Made by a program: the position numbers and the translations under genes. A stretch of DNA of 8,913 nucleotides. It comes from Planctomycetota bacterium (GTDB taxonomy: Bacteria; Planctomycetota; Phycisphaerae; Sedimentisphaerales; SG8-4). The notes under the pieces are model-generated. The model saw nothing but the letters and a program-made list of their open reading frames with translations, searched no databases and was not told the DNA's origin. The stretch is from contig JAUWKC010000043.1 in assembly GCA_030607345.1 (NCBI GenBank), positions 1-8,913 on the forward strand, given 5' to 3'. This document shows positions 1-6,225 of the stretch, piece by piece; the first letter of the stretch is position 1; each line of letters opens with the position of its first letter.

Positions 1-859
1 GCCTCACAACGAAAACGAACCAGCTCATATCGCAGTTTTCCGGCTCAGTGGGCACCACCAGCCTGTCATCATCGCCGAGCATTTGTTGATACCATTTGGC
101 GACCTGTCCGCGTTTGGCCTTGATTTGCTCAATGCGCGACAGTTGCACGAGGCCAAGTACACAATTGATGTCACTGAGCCTGAAGTTATAGCCCAGTCGT
201 TCGTGACCGAGCCAGCCGCCGTCTTTTGCTCGTCCCTGGTTGCGGAGCGAAACGCATGTGTCGGCCAGGTCATCATCGTCAGTCAGGACCATTCCTCCCT
301 CGCCGGTTGTTATCTGCTTGTTGGGGTAGAATCCGAAGACGCTCATAGTTCCGAAAGCGCCGGCTTTTTTCCCATTCAACGACGAACCCAGGGCCTCGCA
401 GCTATCTTCGATAACTGCAAGCTTATGTTTGTCTGCTGCCTCGCATATCTCGTCGAACCCAGCCGGGCTGCCGAAGACCTCGACCGGCAAAATTGCCTTG
501 GTCCTTTCGGTGACGGCGCCCTCTATTTTCGCAGGGTCCATATTGAGATTTGTCGGGTCGATATCGACAAATACCGGCTTTGCGCCGGCCATCATCACCG
601 AGCTTACCGTGGCGATGAAAGTAAACGGCGTTGTAATGACCTCGTCGCCGGACCCGATTCCAAGCGCCTCCATACATAAGAACAGGCCGCTTGTCCCGCT
701 GTTGACCGCCACAGCACGTTTTCTGCCGATGTACCGGGCGAAAGCTCGCGCGAATTCGGCAAGTTTGGGACCGAGGGAGAGATTGGGACTGCGAAGCACC
801 TGGCAGACGGCCTCGATTTCCGTTTCGGTTATGTCCGGGCGGGACAAACGTATCTGCAT
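1..859 (-). CDS. DegT/DnrJ/EryC1/StrS-family PLP-dependent sugar aminotransferase (3' end beyond window)
   Basis: This family transfers an amino group, usually from glutamate, to a keto-sugar nucleotide in the cytoplasm, for surface glycans or antibiotics. The N-terminal 286 residues are present; family members usually have about 360-400, so the C-terminus lies off the left edge. Visible landmarks are a phosphate-binding NSGTSG at 53-58, the EDSCEALGS segment at 151-159 with Asp152 expected to contact the pyridine nitrogen, and FYPNKQITTGEGG around 178-189 with Lys181 as the predicted Schiff-base lysine. The common PVH motif reads PVE (Glu127). The ATG start is supported by an AAGGAG Shine-Dalgarno at 867-872, seven bases upstream. 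The gene is divergent from the HTH-receiver gene. The exact sugar substrate cannot be told. The family call is secure. Confidence 0.93.
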   Translation of the reverse strand, partial: MQIRLSRPDITETEIEAVCQVLRSPNLSLGPKLAEFARAFARYIGRKRAVAVNSGTSGLFLCMEALGIGSGDEVITTPFTFIATVSSVMMAGAKPVFVDIDPTNLNMDPAKIEGAVTERTKAILPVEVFGSPAGFDEICEAADKHKLAVIEDSCEALGSSLNGKKAGAFGTMSVFGFYPNKQITTGEGGMVLTDDDDLADTCVSLRNQGRAKDGGWLGHERLGYNFRLSDINCVLGLVQLSRIEQIKAKRGQVAKWYQQMLGDDDRLVVPTEPENCDMSWFVFVVR

Positions 860-956
860 TGAAATTCTCCTTGCCGGTACGGCTGTTTCAACTCCAGGCT
901 CGTCAGCAGACAATGTTGGCGACGCCTGCAAGGTTGATGGTCTTTATACCGGCAGA

Positions 957-984
957 ATTTTACCGCCTGTAACTGATAAATCAA
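957..984 (-). promoter_or_regulatory. Possible sigma70-type promoter for the aminotransferase gene
   Basis: On the minus strand TTGATT (979-984) is followed after 16 bases by TAAAAT (957-962). This would give a leader of roughly 90 bases before the ATG at 859. An alternative pairing, TTACAG (967-972) with TATAAA (943-948) at 18 bases, overlaps it. Both are pattern matches only, in a region without other constraint. Confidence 0.35.
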
Positions 985-1076
985 AAGGATTTTTGCACAG
1001 CGCTCACATCGCCGCACGGCTTTTGCTTACCTGCGGTCGGCTGCGGGCGCTGCGTCGTTGAACTTCCTCGGATGTG

Positions 1077-1143
1077 TCAAACGCTCCTGTTTATGGGACG
1101 GAGGTTTCAACGTACTACAGCGTAGCAGGCCCGGAGCGTTGAA
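1077..1143. repeat. Nested inverted repeat with two mutually exclusive stems
   Basis: AACGCTCC (1080-1087) is the exact reverse complement of GGAGCGTT (1133-1140). The pairing extends by two more bases past one bulged A (1077-1078 with 1141-1142). Within it TTCAACG (1106-1112) is the exact reverse complement of CGTTGAA (1137-1143), and CTAC/GTAG (1115-1118 with 1122-1125) form a small hairpin with a three-base loop. The first two stems share 1137-1142, so only one can form at a time. The element lies 83 bases before the start of the HTH-receiver gene. It may be a structured leader, an operator or a dispersed repeat; the sequence alone does not decide. Confidence 0.55.
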
Positions 1144-1225
1144 TTGTGCCTTTGTTGCTAAACAGCGCCCAGCTTGAGGCCGAATAATCAGATGGTCTAA
1201 AGAATGCAGTGATGAGGGTTTAGAG

Positions 1226-1801
1226 ATGTCAAAAGGCAAAAACGTACTGACTACCGGGGATGTGGCCCGGATTTGCAACGTGGCGCCTCGAACGGTTTCA
1301 AAGTGGTTTGACAGCGGCCAGCTCAAAGGATATCGCATACCGGGCAGCAAGGACCGGAGAATACCCGTGAACGAGCTGACGCGCTTTATGAAAGACCACA
1401 ATATGCCCGCGCCGACATTTGCCGCCGGCAACATCCGCGTGCTCATAGCCGACAGCAATGACGAGGCTGCCGCGGCGCTTGCAGAGAACTTGCGCGTCCA
1501 GGCGGATTATGAGGTCAAGACCGCCAATAGCAATTTCGAGGTTGGGGCCTTTGCACAGAAGTTCTCTCCACATGTCGTGTTGATAAACCTGTTGGCAGAA
1601 GGCATTTCGGCAACCGAAGTATGCAGGAGCATCCGGGATGACGAGGCCCTGCAGACCATAAAGGTCATAGCCCTGGCAAACCACCTGAGCGAGTCTGAAG
1701 CAAAGGCCTTGCAGCAGAAGGGCTTTGACGACGTCTGCAACTCTGACGGTGTCAACGAAGTTGTCAGAGCGATTGAGGAAACGACCGCAATCGTATATTA
1801 G
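1226..1801 (+). CDS. HTH (excisionase/MerR-like) DNA-binding protein with degenerate receiver domain
   Basis: The 191-residue protein has two parts. Residues 7-57 form an excisionase/MerR-type winged HTH (LTTGDVARICNVAPRTVSKW, then GQLKGYRIPGSKDRRIPVNEL). Residues 70-187 form a CheY-like receiver fold. It is probably a transcription factor. The receiver looks non-phosphorylatable: where the phosphoacceptor aspartate is expected, VVLINLL places Asn121. Only one of the paired acidic residues remains (Asp76, followed by Ser77). The conserved Thr/Ser position is Ala151, and the conserved lysine appears replaced near Asn172. It may sense a ligand or act as a dimerisation module. The ATG start at 1226 has a GAGGG about 8 bases upstream, and the frame is closed by a stop just before it. 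No kinase gene is nearby. The possible target, the divergent aminotransferase gene, is inference. Confidence 0.9.
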   Translation: MSKGKNVLTTGDVARICNVAPRTVSKWFDSGQLKGYRIPGSKDRRIPVNELTRFMKDHNMPAPTFAAGNIRVLIADSNDEAAAALAENLRVQADYEVKTANSNFEVGAFAQKFSPHVVLINLLAEGISATEVCRSIRDDEALQTIKVIALANHLSESEAKALQQKGFDDVCNSDGVNEVVRAIEETTAIVY

Positions 1802-1834
1802 CGGCAGGTTCATCTGCACAAGCTGTCGCTTTTT
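1801..1834 (+). terminator. Probable intrinsic terminator of the HTH-receiver gene
   Basis: GCGGCAG (1801-1807) pairs with CTGTCGC (1823-1829) as a seven-base stem with one G-U pair, a 15-base loop, and TTTTT at 1830-1834. The stem begins on the last base of the TAG stop codon. The loop is long, so efficiency is uncertain, but position and U-run fit. It sits between convergent genes. Confidence 0.5.
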
Positions 1835-1931
1835 GCGCCGCCGGTTACGTGAAAGCCTATCTTGCCCGGCGCGGGTCGTCCTGCGTCAAACTCGCCTGAA
1901 TCCAGCCGGGTGCGTTGTCGGTCGGATAAAG

Positions 1932-2384
1932 CTACCTTCTCGATGCCTGGGAGCGTCTGACCACCGGCCTGGATTTGCTCGTTTTTGCGCCGTTCTTCTG
2001 CAGGATTCTCATAGCCTTTTTGACGTCCGCCACTTTGAGGACGCCTGTAGTTCGGCCGCCCTTGGCTCCCGCGGTGCAGTAGGCATAGGCGATATTAATG
2101 TGATTTTTCGCCAGCTTCTCCGTCACCGAAGCGAAAGCCCCTGCCTTATTATCCATATCCACGCACAGTACCTGCGTTTCGTGGCACGGCATATTAGCTT
2201 TGGAGAACACATCTCTTGCTTTGTCCGGGTTCGCAAATACCACCCGCATAACGCCGTGTTCGACCGAGTCCATCATCGTCAAAGCGGTGATGTTGACCTT
2301 GGCTCGTGCGAATTCACCGAGCACCTGCGCCAGTACACCCGGCTTGTTGACCATAAATATCGAGAATTGTGTAGTGACATACAT
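1932..2384 (-). CDS. Tandem ACT-domain protein
   Basis: The 150-residue protein consists of two ACT folds in series and nothing catalytic. The first is at about 3-68 (FSIFMVNKPGVLAQVLGEFA, then VNITALTM). The second is at about 71-136 (TQVLCVDMDNKAGAFASVTE, then INIAYAYC). The Pro/Ala-Gly turn followed by a helix in each repeat is the usual site where ACT domains bind amino acids. Proteins of this type are thought to be small amino-acid-binding regulators and are sometimes mis-annotated as acetolactate synthase subunits. The C-terminal 14 residues are basic (RPVVRRSQASRR) and lie outside the fold. The ATG start has purine-rich GAGAGG and TGAGG upstream. It is the last gene of its unit, 17 bases after the STAS gene. 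The ligand is unknown. Confidence 0.88.
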   Translation of the reverse strand: MYVTTQFSIFMVNKPGVLAQVLGEFARAKVNITALTMMDSVEHGVMRVVFANPDKARDVFSKANMPCHETQVLCVDMDNKAGAFASVTEKLAKNHINIAYAYCTAGAKGGRTTGVLKVADVKKAMRILQKNGAKTSKSRPVVRRSQASRR

Positions 2385-2401
2385 AACCTCAGCCTCTCTA
2401 A

Positions 2402-2776
2402 TTATGTGGAATCCGGACGTTTACTATCACTGTTTAGTGCTTTTTGCTTATCTGGGAAAAATTTGAAAACCCTGTCGAGATTAGTTATTCTGAAAATTCT
2501 GTGGAGTTGAGGATTTATCCCGCTTATCACCACCTCGCCCCGGCAGGCGTGCAATTTGTCTCGCGTAGCCAGAAGCAGGCCAAGTAGCTGCGAGGAAAAG
2601 AATTTTACCCCCTCAAAGTCGAATACCATCATTTTGGGATGGTTCTCTTCCACGAACGCCCCAACCTGCTCGGTTGCAGTGGTTATCACCTGAGCATCCG
2701 TTATTGAGGGCAGCGTAAAACCCACTAACGCCACTTTTTCTTTGCCGGTTATTTTCACACAAGTGTCTTTAGTCAT
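2402..2776 (-). CDS. STAS-domain protein, anti-sigma-factor-antagonist-like
   Basis: The 124-residue protein is essentially one STAS domain (about residues 5-108): a beta-strand opening (VKITGKEKVALVGF), MMVFDFEGVKFFSSQLLG at 49-66 and VVISGINPQLHRIF at 82-95. By alignment to SpoIIAA, Ser62 is the position phosphorylated by an anti-sigma kinase and Ser61 replaces the preceding Asp. The usual small residue after the serine is Gln63, so partner binding may differ. The protein would act in the cytoplasm in a partner-switching pathway, but no anti-sigma kinase, phosphatase or sigma factor is in the window. I chose the ATG at 2776, which has AGGTG nine bases upstream and overlaps the preceding mini-ORF stop as ATGA. 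A GTG at 2788 is an alternative, adding four residues. Confidence 0.85.
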   Translation of the reverse strand: MTKDTCVKITGKEKVALVGFTLPSITDAQVITTATEQVGAFVEENHPKMMVFDFEGVKFFSSQLLGLLLATRDKLHACRGEVVISGINPQLHRIFRITNLDRVFKFFPDKQKALNSDSKRPDST

Positions 2777-2865
2777 CTTGCTCTGCACCTGCTCCGGAAT
2801 GCCTTAAGCCGGCTCCAATCGCCGAAAACCGGCAATTTGTCGAGTCTATAATCTTTCACTTTCAT
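2773..2865 (-). CDS. Possible 30-residue mini-ORF between sialidase-like and STAS genes
   Basis: An ATG lies three bases after the sialidase-like stop. It opens a 30-codon frame (begins MKVKDYRLDKLPVFGDW, ends in the basic run RSRCRAR) whose TGA overlaps the STAS ATG in an ATGA arrangement. It fills exactly the gap between the two genes, as expected for a coupled small gene. The product would be basic, with no signal peptide, membrane segment or recognised motif. The Shine-Dalgarno is weak (GTGAG). It could be a real small protein, a translational-coupling device for the STAS gene, or chance in a 100-base gap. Confidence 0.3.
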   Translation of the reverse strand: MKVKDYRLDKLPVFGDWSRLKAFRSRCRAR

Positions 2866-2868
2866 AAC

Positions 2869-4011
2869 TCACTGATTTTTTACGCCGTCGGGGTCCCAAA
2901 TCGTGGCTGCAATGTGCTGCTCCGGAATCTCTTCGGTCGTGTAATAATAAATCGTGACGACCTTGCCGTCGGGTCTCTGCACGCTCCTTGTGTAACCTAT
3001 GTCCCAGGTTCGGCCATCGTTGCGAAGGCAAATCTCGTAGCTCCAGGTCTTGCCGTCATCGTTGCTGATTCTTGCACGTATCCCCTGGAGTTCCGTGCGA
3101 TAGCGATACGCCGAGCAAATGCCGCGATAGCCGTAGGTAACGCACAGGCGCCCGTCCCGCAGCCTGACCAAACTGGGCGGATTTCCGTTGCTGCTTCCCG
3201 TATCGGCAACCTGGCTCAAAAAGCTCCATGTCTGGCCGTTGTCAGCGGACTCGTAAGTGTCTATCCAGCACTTGCGAAGTTTATGGGGACCTGAGATTTT
3301 GACGTCCAGTCTCCGACGCAGGGCCGAGACCAGATGGTTCTCGGAACAGCGGACGGTTGAAGGCATCACGGAGCGTATAGTGACAGGCTCATCGGTTATC
3401 CACGAAAGGAAGTTGAACGTCTTGCCGCCATCGGTGGTGCGGGCGCAGAAGGCCCTGTCCTGCAGCGCCGCTTCTACTTTCGGCTGACGCGCCGACAAGA
3501 ATACCAGACAATCGTTCGGGCCGTTCACAAGATAATCCGTCCGAGCCGTCAAAGACTCACCGACCTCAAAATCGGGCAGCTTGTATTGTCCCTGCCAGGT
3601 CTTGCCGCGGTCATAAGAAACAAAAAATTCCGTCCAGTTCACTCTCATCGCAAAATCCGGATGTGCAAAATTAATATTGCCCGGACAAGGCAGCGCCTGG
3701 CCGCCGTCTCCGACAAAATTTTCGGGGTCTTCCACGGTCCAGGTTTCGCCGCCGTCGAGGCTCCTTGCCAGCAGGGTTTTTTGATTACCGTCGATGGAAT
3801 GGCTGCAGTCCTTGGCCGCGTAGTCTCCCTGATGGAGTCCCACCAGTATTTCATTTGCCCAGACCCAGATGCCGTTGTTGGCGGGCCAGCCGCAGAACCG
3901 TCCCGGTTCGTGACAGACGATTACATGCTTAATACCGGCAGCCGTTGAATTGGCAGCACCTGCCACCAGAAGCCCAATTGCTAAAATGACCACCGTCTTT
4001 TTACTGTTCAT
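2869..4011 (-). CDS. Exported Asp-box (BNR) sialidase-like protein
   Basis: The 380-residue protein begins with a Sec signal peptide (basic MNSKK, hydrophobic 6-19, cleavage likely near Ala24-Ala25), so it acts outside the cytoplasmic membrane. Five Asp-box repeats of the S-x-D-x-G-x-T-W type lie at 84-91, 132-139, 192-199, 255-262 and 316-323, the spacing of a six-bladed sialidase propeller. GWPANNGIWVWANEILVGL (41-59) and GYTRSVQRPDGK (339-350) are hallmarks of a sialidase-like family common in Planctomycetota and Verrucomicrobiota, usually named exo-alpha-sialidase. Arg296 (YGYR) and Arg342 could be two members of the sialidase arginine triad, but the usual FRIP motif is absent. True sialidase activity is therefore unproven. 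Eleven cysteines follow the signal peptide. The ATG has GGAAG about seven bases upstream. It leads the unit with the STAS and ACT genes. Confidence 0.88.
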   Translation of the reverse strand: MNSKKTVVILAIGLLVAGAANSTAAGIKHVIVCHEPGRFCGWPANNGIWVWANEILVGLHQGDYAAKDCSHSIDGNQKTLLARSLDGGETWTVEDPENFVGDGGQALPCPGNINFAHPDFAMRVNWTEFFVSYDRGKTWQGQYKLPDFEVGESLTARTDYLVNGPNDCLVFLSARQPKVEAALQDRAFCARTTDGGKTFNFLSWITDEPVTIRSVMPSTVRCSENHLVSALRRRLDVKISGPHKLRKCWIDTYESADNGQTWSFLSQVADTGSSNGNPPSLVRLRDGRLCVTYGYRGICSAYRYRTELQGIRARISNDDGKTWSYEICLRNDGRTWDIGYTRSVQRPDGKVVTIYYYTTEEIPEQHIAATIWDPDGVKNQ

Positions 4012-4128
4012 ATTTCACTTCCAGTTCCTTACGCATACCTGTTTTCCGCAGTAAACGAAAACACCACAGCCTATCCGGCCGCAACAGTTAATTTCCTTCC
4101 ACGCCGAAAGCATTTCACAGCCCCACCC

Positions 4129-4151
4129 GAAAGTCCTAACGGCAGGCTTTC
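4129..4151 (-). other. Hairpin at the predicted 5' end of the sialidase-like transcript
   Basis: GAAAG (4129-4133) pairs with CTTTC (4147-4151) and CCT (4135-4137) with AGG (4144-4146). This gives an eight-base-pair stem with one bulged base and a six-base loop. On the minus strand it falls right at the transcription start expected from the adjacent promoter. It has no following U-run, so it is not a clear terminator for the transporter operon. Confidence 0.4.
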
Positions 4152-4155
4152 ATCT

Positions 4156-4184
4156 ATTATCCCAAATTTGCCGCTTTGAGTCGA
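4156..4184 (-). promoter_or_regulatory. Sigma70-like promoter of the sialidase-like/STAS/ACT unit
   Basis: On the minus strand TCGACT (4179-4184, four of six consensus bases) is followed after 17 bases by GATAAT (4156-4161, five of six). It begins 10 bases after the transporter operon's last stop codon and would give a leader of roughly 140 bases before the ATG at 4011. This suggests the downstream unit can be expressed independently of the transporter. Confidence 0.55.
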
Positions 4185-4193
4185 GTCTTTTTA

Positions 4194-5216
4194 TCAGCAT
4201 TTCCAGCAGGCGGCAAAATGCCCGTTCGGGGCGGTTTTTTCCTGAATGTTGCCCTTCTGTTCGAGAGCAGGCCTTTTTTCCCGGCATATCTGCTCGGCCA
4301 GGGGACAGCGAGGGTGAAACGGACAACCTGCCGGCGGATTCAGCATGCTGGGCACCTCCCCGCCGGTGGCCGTCTTTCGCCCACGCTTCGACGTATCAAC
4401 CTCGGGAATGGCCGACATCAGCGCCCTCGTGTAAGGATGAAGGGCGTTGCGGTACAGGTCTTCGGCCGGGGCCCTTTCGACGATTCTGCCCATGTACATA
4501 ACCGCTACCGCGTCGCAGGCAAACTCGACAACAGCCAAATCGTGCGCGATGAACAGGTATGTCAGGCCAAATTCCTGCTGCAGGTCCTTGAGCAGATTCA
4601 GAATCTGCGATTGAATCGAGACATCCAAAGCGCTTACCGGCTCATCACAAATCACCAGCTTCGGCTGGAGCGATAGGGCCCTTGCAACTCCGATTCGCTG
4701 CCTCTGGCCGCCGGAAAACTCGTGGGGGTAGCGGTTTATACAATCGGGCGACAGACCAACCTTCAAAAGCAGTCTCGCCACGTACTCGCGAAGCTGCACG
4801 CCCGATATTCGCTTGTGCACTTTGACCGGCTCGCCGATGATATTGCCGACCGTCATTCGTGGATTCAGAGAGCCGAATGGGTCCTGAAATATCAGACTAA
4901 CCTCTCGGCGGAGCTTGCGCAACTTTCGTCTGCGTGCGGTTAGAACCTCGGTATCTTCAAAAACGACCTTCCCCTCTGTGGCGGGCACCAGGCGAACTAT
5001 AGTCCGGGCCAATGTTGTCTTGCCGCAGCCACTTTCACCTACCAGCCCGACCGTCTGGCCGGCCTGAACGTTAAAACTCACTCCGTCAACGGCCTTTATG
5101 TAGCCGACGGTTCTCCGCAGAAGACCTTTCTTTATCGCAAAATGCGTCTTCAGGCCCTCAACCTTCAGCAGCGGAGCCGCTGACGAGTTGTCCGTCATTT
5201 GCGTATCTTGATTCAT
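4194..5216 (-). CDS. Oligopeptide/dipeptide ABC transporter ATP-binding protein (OppF/DppF type)
   Basis: One of the two ATPases that power the importer encoded upstream, on the cytoplasmic face. Numbered from the ATG at 5216 (340 residues): Walker [10 protein letters not shown] (60-68), Q-loop Gln111 ([10 protein letters not shown]), signature FSGGQ (167-171), Walker B LVICDEP (187-193) and H-loop His225. The C-terminal oligopeptide/dipeptide-transporter extension has [12 protein letters not shown] (295-305). Cys298, Cys304, Cys311 and Cys337 match the four cysteines that bind a [4Fe-4S] cluster in some DppD/OppD homologues. The start is uncertain: ATGs at 5255, 5216 and 5198 are all in frame, and every choice overlaps the preceding ATPase gene. 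I took 5216, which has purine-rich AGAAG and AAAGA stretches upstream. It is the last gene of the operon. Opp versus Dpp specificity cannot be told from the ATPase. Confidence 0.92.
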   Translation of the reverse strand: MNQDTQMTDNSSAAPLLKVEGLKTHFAIKKGLLRRTVGYIKAVDGVSFNVQAGQTVGLVGESGCGKTTLARTIVRLVPATEGKVVFEDTEVLTARRRKLRKLRREVSLIFQDPFGSLNPRMTVGNIIGEPVKVHKRISGVQLREYVARLLLKVGLSPDCINRYPHEFSGGQRQRIGVARALSLQPKLVICDEPVSALDVSIQSQILNLLKDLQQEFGLTYLFIAHDLAVVEFACDAVAVMYMGRIVERAPAEDLYRNALHPYTRALMSAIPEVDTSKRGRKTATGGEVPSMLNPPAGCPFHPRCPLAEQICREKRPALEQKGNIQEKTAPNGHFAACWKC

Positions 5217-6225
5217 ATTCTTTATGTTCTTCTGCAGTTTCGTATCCCGGTGCATACCAGCAGGCAACGAATCTGTCCGGGCCTACACGCCGCAGCGCCG
5301 GCTCGATGCTCCGGCATCGCTTATCACCGCGACCTATGGGACAGCGCGGATGGAACTTACAGCCTTTCGGAAAGTTCAAAGGTTCGGGAACCATACCCGA
5401 AATTGTCGGCAGCCGCTGCCCTGCAAAGCCGAGACGCGGAAGGGACTTTAGCAGCCCCTGCGTGTACGGATGGAGCGGTTCGGCAAACAGCGGGCCCGAA
5501 TCCGTTATCTCGACTATGCGCGAGGCGTACATTACACCCACCCTGTCAGCTCTTTCGGCGACCACGCTGAGGCTGTGCGTGATAAGAAGAATGCTCATTG
5601 CGTTTTGGCTCTGCAATTCATCAAGCAAGTCAAGTATCTGCGCCTGGATAGTAACATCGAGTGCCGTGGTCGGCTCATCGGCTATCAACAATGCCGGTCG
5701 GCAGCTTATGGCCATAGCAATCATAACTCGCTGACGCATCCCGCCCGACATTTGATGCGGATATTCGGCTACTCTCTGCTCCGGGTCGGATATACCAACC
5801 TGTCGCAGCATCTCGACGGCATCGGCCCATGCCTCGGGCGCATCCTTTTTTTGGTGCAGCCGTATGGCCTCAGCTATCTGGTCCCCGACCGTATAGACGG
5901 GATTCAGGCTTGTCATCGGCTCCTGGAAAATCATCGCTATTCTGTTGCCCCGCACATGCTGCATCTGTCTTTCCGGCAAGCCGAGCAGACTGCGCCCTCT
6001 GAAACGTATGTCTCCGTTGACTATCTTGCCCGGCGGAAATGAAATCAGCCGCATAATCGACAGCGCAGTGACACTTTTGCCGCATCCGCTCTCGCCGACA
6101 AGGGCAAAGGTCTTGCCTTTCTCCACGTCAAAGCCGACGTCTTGGACCGCTTTGACGACCCCCTCCTCCGTGAAGAAGCTTACACTGAGGTTCTTTACCG
6201 ACAGCAGATAGTTCTCTTTGCTCAT
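5158..6225 (-). CDS. Oligopeptide/dipeptide ABC transporter ATP-binding protein (OppD/DppD type)
   Basis: The second ATPase of the importer, 355 residues. Walker A is GESGCGKS (44-51), the Q-loop Gln101 ([19 protein letters not shown]), signature MSGGMRQR (159-166), Walker B LLIADEP (179-185) and H-loop His217. The motif after the H-loop reads THSLSVV rather than the commoner THDLGVV. The C-terminal extension carries Cys289, Cys295, Cys304 and Cys322 in the arrangement linked to [4Fe-4S] binding in homologues. Past the usual end (ACWYA) there is a charged tail of about 30 residues, and part of it overlaps the next ATPase gene in another frame. The ATG overlaps the permease C stop as ATGA and is preceded by a GAGGA Shine-Dalgarno, implying translational coupling. 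Confidence 0.94.
   Translation of the reverse strand: MSKENYLLSVKNLSVSFFTEEGVVKAVQDVGFDVEKGKTFALVGESGCGKSVTALSIMRLISFPPGKIVNGDIRFRGRSLLGLPERQMQHVRGNRIAMIFQEPMTSLNPVYTVGDQIAEAIRLHQKKDAPEAWADAVEMLRQVGISDPEQRVAEYPHQMSGGMRQRVMIAMAISCRPALLIADEPTTALDVTIQAQILDLLDELQSQNAMSILLITHSLSVVAERADRVGVMYASRIVEITDSGPLFAEPLHPYTQGLLKSLPRLGFAGQRLPTISGMVPEPLNFPKGCKFHPRCPIGRGDKRCRSIEPALRRVGPDRFVACWYAPGYETAEEHKEYESRYANDGQLVSGSAAEG

Larger units (their letters stand above)
860..1225. other. 366-bp divergent intergenic region
   Basis: This gap separates the aminotransferase (minus) from the HTH-receiver gene (plus). No convincing protein gene lies in it. Open frames that run through are out of phase with the real genes and lack good start sites. 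It holds the minus-strand promoter candidate at 957-984, three copies of the heptamer CGTTGAA (1056-1062, 1106-1112 inverted, 1137-1143) and the palindromic element at 1077-1143. For the plus-strand gene only weak promoter candidates are visible, for example TTGAGG then TCTAAA 16 bases later near 1175-1205. No known riboswitch class, tRNA or small-RNA family was recognised. Confidence 0.7.

Noticed and set aside
1011..1024. GCCGCACGGC followed by TTTT as a terminator
   Set aside because: The stem is only four base pairs with a two-base loop, and no plus-strand gene ends before it.
980..1035. Resemblance of minus-strand GCAAAAGCC and GGCGATG segments to c-di-GMP-I or fluoride riboswitches
   Set aside because: Only short fragments match; the paired helices and the other conserved blocks of either class are absent.
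83..1061. Two plus-strand open frames (83-679 and 429-1061) opposite the aminotransferase
   Set aside because: The minus-strand frame encodes a complete set of DegT-family motifs including the PLP lysine; the plus-strand frames are shadows.
1057..1144. Integron attC-like core heptamers (GTTGAAC at 1057, GTTGAAT at 1138)
   Set aside because: A properly spaced complementary RYYYAAC partner is missing (TTTCAAC at 1105 fails the first position), the enclosed 40 bases are too short, and there is no integrase or cassette-like gene nearby.
1027..1458. Minus-strand open frame of 143 codons crossing the start of the HTH-receiver gene
   Set aside because: It is antisense to the HTH domain for much of its length, and the part in the intergenic region shows no domain or ribosome-binding site that would favour it.
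1865..1920. CCCGGC/GCCGGG inverted pair downstream of the ACT gene as a terminator
   Set aside because: The arms are 44 bases apart and no U-run follows on the minus strand.
1857..1934. In-frame 24-codon extension after the ACT-protein stop codon, suggesting read-through
   Set aside because: An open stretch of this length is common by chance, there is no second domain in it, and no stop-codon context signal was recognised.
1725..2510. Long plus-strand open frame of 261 codons
   Set aside because: It runs antisense over the ACT and STAS genes, has low-complexity residue composition with no domain, and both underlying minus-strand genes are clear family members.
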